Below are positions 57,061 through 64,000 of a DNA stretch of 64,000 nt, piece by piece (the first letter of the stretch is position 1; each line of letters begins with the position of its first letter). Under the pieces are notes generated by a model. The model saw nothing but the letters and a program-made list of their open reading frames with translations. It was not told the DNA's origin and ran no database searches. The DNA is from Cryptomeria japonica (Eukaryota; Streptophyta; Pinopsida; Cupressales; Cupressaceae), in contig NC_081414.1 in NCBI RefSeq assembly GCF_030272615.1, positions 907,933,009 to 907,997,008 of the forward strand, given 5' to 3'. Both the position numbers and the translations under genes were made by a program.

Positions 57061-59454
57061 CTACCTTTAAAATGTTTCAATTGTGATAAAATAAGACATA
57101 TGGCTTCTAACTGCCCTGACAAATAATCTAGTGAAAAGAGTGAATACCGAGATAATAGGCAGAAAGACAACCAATACAGAGGACACCGAGACTTCAGGAT
57201 GAGAGATAGAAAGACATGTCTAGTAGCTGATGAGGAATCCAACGATGATAAATCTAATGAAATTGATACTAAGGAAGTTGTTTATGTGGCTATAAAAGAT
57301 GTATCTGATGAAGAAAGGTATGAAGAAAAAGCTCTAATATCTCACATAAATAATAATGATTCTTGGATCATAGACAACGGATGCTCACATCATATGACAT
57401 GTGATAAACACAAGTTTGTTAAATTAGAAGACTATGATGGAGGCTATGTAAGATCTGGTAATGATGCACCATGTTCGGTAAAAGGTAAAGGATCTATAAC
57501 ACTTCTTGACAATGCTAAATGTGATGATGTATACTAGGTTGAAGGATTGAAATATAATTTGTTGAGTGTAGCACAGCTAAACAATATAGGATACCAAATA
57601 GAATTTCAGAAAGGAATTGTCAAAGTTCATGACAAGCATGGAAAGTTAGCTGCTACCGAGACACAAACAAAAGGTAATACATTTAATATTGACTCAACAT
57701 GGAACAAGTGTCTTTATGCAAAGATAGATGATACCTAGTTATGGCATAAAAGGTTTTATAATGTAAATTTTGATAATCTAATCAAAATAAGTAAGAAGCA
57801 CCGAGTAAGAGGTCTACTGAGTCTTGAAAAACTTGAGAATGCTATGTGCTGAGGATGCTAGATGGGTAAGATCACAAGATCAAGCTTTACAAGTAAGTCT
57901 TACACTTCTAAAGGAATTTTAGATCTAGTACACACTGATCTTTGTGGTCCTATGAAAGTTCAAAGTTATTATGGTGATAAATATTTCATATTATTTGTGG
58001 ATGATTACTTAAGGATGATGTCAGTTATGTTTTTAAAAGAAAAATCAGAAGCTTTTCAAATGTTTAAATGGTACAAGGCAAGAGTTGAAAATAAAACAGG
58101 AAGATAGTTGAAATGTCTTAGATCTGATAGAGGAGGAGAGTTCACTTCTGATGAATTTAACTTATTCTGCAATGATCATGGTATAAAGAGGCAAGTATTT
58201 GCACCGAGAACACCTCAGAAAAATGGGATAGCCAAGAGAAGAAACATATCAATTGTGGATTGTGCAAGAAGCCTAATGATAGAAAAGAGGGTACCTCAAA
58301 CATTTTGGAGAGAAGCAATCAGCACTACAGTTTACACCCTAAACTGAGTACAACTAAAGAAAGTAACTATGAAGACACCATATGAGATATAGTATGACAA
58401 GAAACCTAATGTAGGTTATTTTAAAATATTTGGAAGTAGATGCTATGTTCACAAAGATGACATAAATGGAAAATTTGATCAGAAAAGTAAAGAAGGAACA
58501 TTTCTTCGTTATTCTTCTAGAAGTAAAGCATTTAAATGTCTGATCAAATCATCTAACAAAATAGTGGAAAGTGCAAATGTGAAAATTGATGAATTTGCAG
58601 AAAGAAATGATGAAGGAAATTTCAAAGAGCCAGAAGATTATGAAGAATTTGTTTATGTTCAACTGAGAAGTCCTACCAAGAAAGTTGCTGAAGCAAATGA
58701 AGATAATTTCCAGTTACTGAGTGATGAAGAAGATCATATAGAAGCTACCAAGCCTATATTAGCCAAATATGTCAGAAGACATCATGCATCAAGTCAGATT
58801 ATAGGAGATAAGGATGATCCAATGATGACAAGGAACAAATTGAGATAGAACACATGTTTGATTTCTGAATTTGAACCGAGAATAGTAAAAGAGGCATTTA
58901 ACAGTGAAGATTGGGTAAACTCTATGACAGAAGAGATTGATCAAATCAAGAAGAATGACACATGGACACTGATCCCAAGACCGAAGGACAAAAATGTAAT
59001 CGGTACTAAGTGGATTTTTAGAAACAAGTTAAATGAAAAAGGTGAGTTTATTCACAACAAAGCAAGACTAGTTTGCAAAGGTTATTCTCAAGAAGAAGGA
59101 ATAGATTATGGTGAGACTTTTGCACCTGTGGCTAGACTGGAGGGAGTAAGAATATTGTTGGCATTTGCTGCTTTCAAAAATTTCAAGGTATATCAAATGG
59201 ATGTTAAATCTGTATTTTTGAATGGTATACTAGAAGAGGAAGTTTACATTAAACAACCTGAAGGATTTGTTGAAGACAAGAGTAAAGATCAAGTATGCAA
59301 ATTGAACAAAGCCTTATATGGTCTCAAACAAGCACCTAGAGCATGGTATGAAAGATTGCACTCTTATTTAATCAAGATTGGTTTTATAAGGACAAGTGAA
59401 AACAACAATATGTACATGAAGAAAGATGAGGACAATGGAATACTGATCTCATCC
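57061..59454 (+). pseudogene. pol: Copia D zinc knuckle, protease, integrase, RT (first part)
   Basis: One frame throughout, broken by about ten stops. Zinc knuckle CFNCDKIRHMASNC (57075). Protease 'SWIIDNGCSHHMT' (57361). Integrase 'LVHTDLCGP', 'RSDRGGEF', then 'NGIAKRRN' (58225), where the catalytic Glu of 'ERKN' is Lys. RT from 58880: '[19 protein letters not shown]', '[20 protein letters not shown]', '[12 protein letters not shown]', '[16 protein letters not shown]'. At 59454 insert Q interrupts, before the VDD motif, which lies at 61135 onward in matching frame. Confidence 0.94.
59383..59454 (+). repeat. 72-bp direct repeat flanking insert Q (left copy)
   Basis: Identical to 61063-61134 except for one base (C at 59406, T at 61086). 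It is reverse transcriptase coding sequence of D, from 'tttataaggacaagtg' to 'gatctcatcc'. Confidence 0.95.
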
Positions 59455-61062
59455 TGTAGCATCGTAAATTGTACGCACTTGCTAGGGTGGTACAATTTCA
59501 CACCTAGTTTAGCACCCGCCTTGGCGCATTTTGCATTTTGCATTGCATTTCCCCTTTAGTACTTAATTAATCAAATTAATTAGGTTTAAGGTTCTATTTT
59601 ATCATCTCCCACATCATAAAGTTGGGCCTTTTTATTAAAGTGTGCCCTTTTCATTTTATTCCTCCTATACATTATTTAATCAAAAACCCTAATTAGGTCC
59701 TATTTTGAACTTGGGGGCTTGGTTTTGGGGGTCAAAACATCTTGAAATCACCTGTAACTTCGGGATTCTCTCTAAAATCATTGTATCTGACGGCCCTAAA
59801 AATTTGGTGAAAATTTGTCGGGACCATGGCGCCCGGAGAGGACCATGGCGCCCGGAGTGCACATGGTCCTGGACATTTTTCCCAAAATTTTAGGAGCACG
59901 ATCCAATCATAAAATAAAGCTTAACCCCAATAAATTGGCGGGATATTCAATCTCTAGGTCGGCCAAAGGTCGAAATTAAGACCTAGGGTTTCATATATAA
60001 GAGCTCTCTTTCTTCATTTGAAAGGATCGGAATTTTTGGCTTTCAAGGACCTTCTATGCAGCAAAAGAGAAGATCTTTGAAGACTTCAATAACATTCAAC
60101 ATCCATCCATCAAGCATTCATCAATTTCATTCATTTAGGGCTTGGGAGACATTGAAGAACAATAGGAGATTACCGACTGAAGATTGGCTTGTACTCCTCC
60201 CTTAAGGGTTGGGTATGATTTCATGTTGTTTTCATGTCTTTGCATAAGCTTCAATATATCCTTTATTCATGCTTTAGATCACAATTAGGGTTTATTTTCT
60301 AGGTTGCTCTAGTTTGCTTTCTTGCATTTAAGGACCTTGCACACACACTAGGTCTGCACACACAATACATTTTACAATACAACTTGGCTATTCATGGAGG
60401 TGGAAATCACCGAAGTGGGGGTTTGACTAAGGCAAAACCCTATATAGCCACCCATACCCTTTTCAGATATAAGTGCAGGTTTCGGGACTCGGACGACGCC
60501 GCAGGTGACAGATCTGGGAAAAGAAGGTCAAGATAGCACTCCACACCAAATCTCAGAGCAAAAGACCAGGACAGGGGCATGGGGCGTCCTGGTCCTGCCA
60601 GGACAGGGGCACTGGGCGCCTTGGTCCTCCTGACAGACAGCATTTTCAGCATTTTTGACAGCTTTTCCAGAGTGCAAAAACAGCAGTTTTCGGAGCAGTT
60701 TCAGGGGCAGAATCAGGACAGTGGAGCCCGCGCCCCCGTCCCGAACATTTTCACTCAGATTTTAACATTGGGTACGCATTTACATTCTTGTCTTGTCCTT
60801 GTGTTTACAGCTTTCCACTTTCCATTGTTTAAGTTCAATTCTGCAATCTTGTTATTAGTTCATACTTGCACTTTGGGGTTAGGGATTGAACTTGCATTAT
60901 TTTATCTTTCAATTACAACAAAGGAATAGAAATCCTAATAGGTAGCTCGTGTCTCTCTCTTCCACAAAAAGAAGTAGCCAATTGTGTGATACTTCTAGGC
61001 TCTTTCGTATTCCACAAATGTGTGATTGAAAGTGAGATTAGGGCATGTTTGCTTAGTTTCAC
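59455..61062 (+). mobile_element. LTR-like insert Q in Copia D reverse transcriptase
   Basis: 1608 bp starting TGTAGCATCGTAAATTG and resembling plant Gypsy LTR starts. It contains a duplicated 'gaccatggcgcccggag' (59822 and 59840) and GC-rich 'ggacaggggc' words (60570-60610). No clear CA terminus or PBS at the right end, so it is probably truncated. Flanked by a 72-bp duplication of target coding sequence (59383-59454 and 61063-61134) instead of 5 bp. The ORFs inside look non-coding. Confidence 0.7.
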
Positions 61063-61585
61063 TTTATAAGGACAAGTGAAAACAATAATATGTACATGAA
61101 GAAAGATGAGGACAATGGAATACTGATCTCATCCATATTTGTTGATGACATTATATTTTGTGGTAATGACTCCTTATGCAAGAATTTTGGAAATGAAATG
61201 TGCAAAGAATTTGAGATGTCACTAATCGGTGAGATAAAGTATTTTATAGGTTTACAGATACTGCAAATGAAAGATGAGATTTTTATTACTCAATCCAAGT
61301 ACATAAAGGAAATCTTGAAGAAATTTGGAATGGAGGATTCTAAACCAGTAAGTACTCCTATGACTACTAACTATAAATTATCAAAGAATGATGAATTTGC
61401 ATCTATTGATGAGACACTTTACCGATATATGATTGGGAAATTGCAATATGTTATGCATAGTAGACCGGATATAGCACATGCAGTAGGTATTGTAGCAAGA
61501 TTCTCTGCACATCCCAAGGAAACCCATATGACAGCAATCAAGAGAATTTTTAGATATCTGAGAGGCACAAAAGATTATGGCTTAG
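61063..61585 (+). pseudogene. pol: Copia D reverse transcriptase end, cut by LTR E
   Basis: After the duplicated 72 bp the frame continues open: 'IFVDDIIFCGNDSL' (catalytic Asp pair), '[17 protein letters not shown]', 'GMEDSKPVSTPMTTNYKL', 'YMIGKLQYVMHSRPDIAHAV' and 'RIFRYLRGTKDYGL'. It ends at LTR E (61586). RNase H and the 3' LTR must lie beyond the window. Predicted TSD of E: CTTAG (61581-61585). Confidence 0.93.
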
Positions 61586-63464
61586 TGTAGTCACATAAAT
61601 CTGTCCACTTAATTAAATGAATACTTAGTATTTATTTGATTATTTAACCATCAATTAATAATTAATTAAATTAATATTTAATTAATTCATCTTAACCCTC
61701 TTCTCCTATTAATTAAATAAATTATTTGATTTATTTGATTTAATTCACTTAACCAAATTCATACCATTAATTAAATAAATAAATCATATTTATTTAATTA
61801 AATATTCTCTCACATTTAAATAAATTAATATTTATTTAAATCCCCCAAAATCCCACCTCTCACATTTAAATAAATTAACATTTATTTAAATCACCTTTAT
61901 CCTCTACCCACTTGCGTTTTCCTACAAAAGCAAGTTGCACAATTATTTTAAATAAATAATTTATTTAAATCACCTTTATCCTCCACCCACTTGTATTTTC
62001 CTACAAAAGCAAGTTGCACAACTATTTTAAATAAATTATTTATTTAAAATCCTATTTATCCTCACCCACTTGAAACCTTTAATGGTTTCCCTTAAAGTAT
62101 TCAAACTTGATGGCTTTAAAGTCTTCAAACTTGATGGCTTTAAAGTCTTCAAACTTGATGGCTTCCTTCTATAGTCTTCTTAAGACTTTAATGGTTTTCC
62201 TTAAAGTCTTCAAGCCTTTAATGGTTTCCCTCAAAGTCTTCAAGCATTTTAATGCTTTATCTTCATTTTTCTCATTTAAATAAATTAATATTTATTTGAA
62301 TATTTATCCAAATGCAAATTACACCATTTAATTGAAATAAATAATTTTATTTTAATTGAAAATACCAAAATTTCTCCCACTTGCATTTTCCTACAAAATC
62401 CACTTGCATGCCTAAACCCCTTCTAGAATTTTCTAATCACTTCTAAATAACCTAACCCCTTCTCTAAACTTTGTCACATTCCTAAGCAAAAGGGAAGTCA
62501 CTTCTCAAACCCTCAAAGTCTTTGATAACCCTTAAAGGCTTTCAAACTTCAACCACTAAATGGCTCAAAGTCTTTGATAACCATTGAAGGCTTTCAACCT
62601 TCAACCACTAAATGGCTCAAAGTCTTTGATAACCATTGAAGGCTTTCAACCTTCAACCACTTAATCCCCAAAGTCTCCAATAACCATTAATGGTTACCTC
62701 AAACCCTCCCACATGGTTAAAACATTTGTTTTGACTCAACCTCTACCCAACCCAAAGGTCTCATCAGGCCATTAATGCTTTGACCATGATTATCTCTTAA
62801 ACATTTGCACAAAGGTTTATCCTTGGATTAAATCTTAATCCAGTGGGTAATCTTAATTTGGACTTGACCCTTAGCCTCTAGATAACCATGAGGTCTTCTC
62901 AGGCCTTTAATGCCTCCAACCTCTTCTCTCAACCCAATCCTATGTTGACACTTGTCACCATTTTATTGGTGCCAATTGTGAACTTGGATCCCCAACTTTC
63001 AAACTTGGCCCTTGATTAAACCATTCAATCGTAACCCTTCATTTCCCCATTTCTTCCATAAATAGAACCCTTCTCCTCAAGCAAAGAAGAAGAAGCATTA
63101 GAGTATTGTTGTTATACTGGCATTAGCATAGAGCTTTCTCATAGCATCACTATCTACACTTGCATAGCATTTGCTTATCATATTCAACTATCTTGAATCT
63201 CCATATGGCATCCATGGCTAGTGCTAAAAGCTGAGAGCTACACTCATTTGGGACTTGGAGAGGAAAGGAACAAGGGAGGAGCAACTATGAGCATCTTGAT
63301 TAGCTATTTTATTCTATGTTTATATGCTTTCTATTTCATGCTTAATATCTCTCTTGATATGCCTGTTTAGGATAATCTTTTGTTGCTAACACTAACGTTT
63401 GTTTCTTGTGCTCTTGTGTGTGTTGCCATCAAACAGATTTTCTAATCCTTTTTGTAGAGCATCA
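61586..63464 (+). repeat. 5' LTR of Gypsy-like element E
   Basis: 1879 bp, TGTAGTCACATAAATCTGTCC to TAGAGCATCA, followed by a PBS-like site. Same family as the solo LTR at 45620-47054 (1435 bp) but longer through internal repeats: a unit of about 95 bp (61840-62055), a 24-bp unit three times (62098-62165) and a 52-bp unit three times (62515-62665). Confidence 0.88.
62515..62666 (+). repeat. 52-bp tandem repeat in LTR E, three copies
   Basis: Units begin 'aaagtctttgataacc' at 62515, 62567 and 62619. Single diverged copies of the unit occur in the solo LTRs. Confidence 0.88.
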
Positions 63465-63466
63465 TT

Positions 63467-63484
63467 TGGTGAACCCGACGTGAA
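63467..63484 (+). other. probable primer binding site of E
   Basis: TGGTGAACCCGACGTGAA lies two bases after the LTR end. Position and TGG start fit a PBS; I did not assign the tRNA. Confidence 0.65.
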
Positions 63485-64000
63485 TCCAAACACCAAAAAG
63501 ATCAACTTTTTTTTTTAACCAATAACATGTTTGAATGTTGAAAATGTCACATAGGTTGCGTTTTTGACACTGTTTTGGTGCGTTTGACATTATTTTGGCG
63601 CTATTCACCCTATTTCAGTGCTTTTGTCTTCTCTTGTCTTTCCCTTTCTTTTAGTGCATTTCTGTTAAATAGCGCCTCTGTTCAAACGCAGACTAGCGCT
63701 ATTGTAACAGAACGTTGTACAAATCACCTTGTAACCAAAAAAAAATAAAATTAGGCTTGTAGAAGCCCACCAAATAGGCGGATTTTACTAACTATTTTTC
63801 TCTTTTGTGCATATTTAAATTAGATTAAAAAGTAGATTTATATTTCTTACTAACTTGTTTTTGAAGTTGGTTTTAAAAAAATGAATTCACTTTTTATTTT
63901 GGTTTAAAATTAACTTCACATTTCAAATTTGGGCTTTTAAAAAAAGAATCACACATTTGTTTGGGGCTCTTAAAAAGAATTTCATTGTTCCAAGGTAAAA
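63485..64000 (+). other. untranslated leader of element E
   Basis: Non-coding, T/A-rich, with repeated 'agcgc' or 'ggcgc' words (63590-63700). Coding sequence of E would lie past the window. Confidence 0.6.

Overview
This is plant nuclear DNA made almost entirely of decayed LTR retrotransposons inserted into one another. I see no bacterial features, no tRNA or rRNA gene and no intact host gene. The family mix (Ty1/Copia elements primed by initiator-Met tRNA, Tat/Athila-type Ty3/Gypsy elements, one very long LTR) fits a seed plant with a large, repeat-rich genome. A conifer is possible, but that is a guess. Families are given working letters (A, B, C...). All alignments and boundaries were read by eye.

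Layout. 1-3991: LTR of Copia family A, then a minus-strand Copia gag with PBS and LTR (G1), then an LTR fragment (H). 4961-10028: LTR fragment K, then the integrase, 3' untranslated region and 3' LTR of a Tat-like Gypsy element (I). 10029-13319: minus-strand Athila/Tat-like gag, PBS and LTR (J). 13369-19209: Copia G2, with a solo LTR in its reverse transcriptase. 19210-48388: a deep nest. A proline-rich reading frame (M) holds a 323-bp miniature LTR element (TRIM). The TRIM holds Copia C1, the C1 3' LTR holds Copia B, B holds Copia A, and the A 3' LTR holds a solo LTR. Five matching 5-bp target-site duplications (TSDs) support this order. 48389-49867: minus-strand gag, PBS and LTR of a second family C copy (C4). 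49868-54658: the only stretch not explained by a recognised element, with a repeat-protein ORF and a decayed gene of unknown function. 54659-64000: Copia D, interrupted by an LTR-like fragment (Q) with an odd 72-bp target duplication, then cut by the 5' LTR of another Gypsy-like element (E) that runs past the window.

The main result is that the nest is folded back on itself. The second halves of the C1 3' LTR, the TRIM and the M frame lie about 8-14 kb away on the opposite strand. Their TSDs and lengths match exactly: 161+1121-5=1277 bp for C1 and 9+134-5=138 bp for the TRIM. This implies an inversion of roughly 21 kb (about 27223-48388), with sequence lost at both breakpoints, or an assembly inversion. 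No element here looks autonomous. All coding regions carry stops and frameshifts, and in element A nearly every stop can be read as CAG to TAG or CAA to TAA, as expected from deamination of methylated cytosine.
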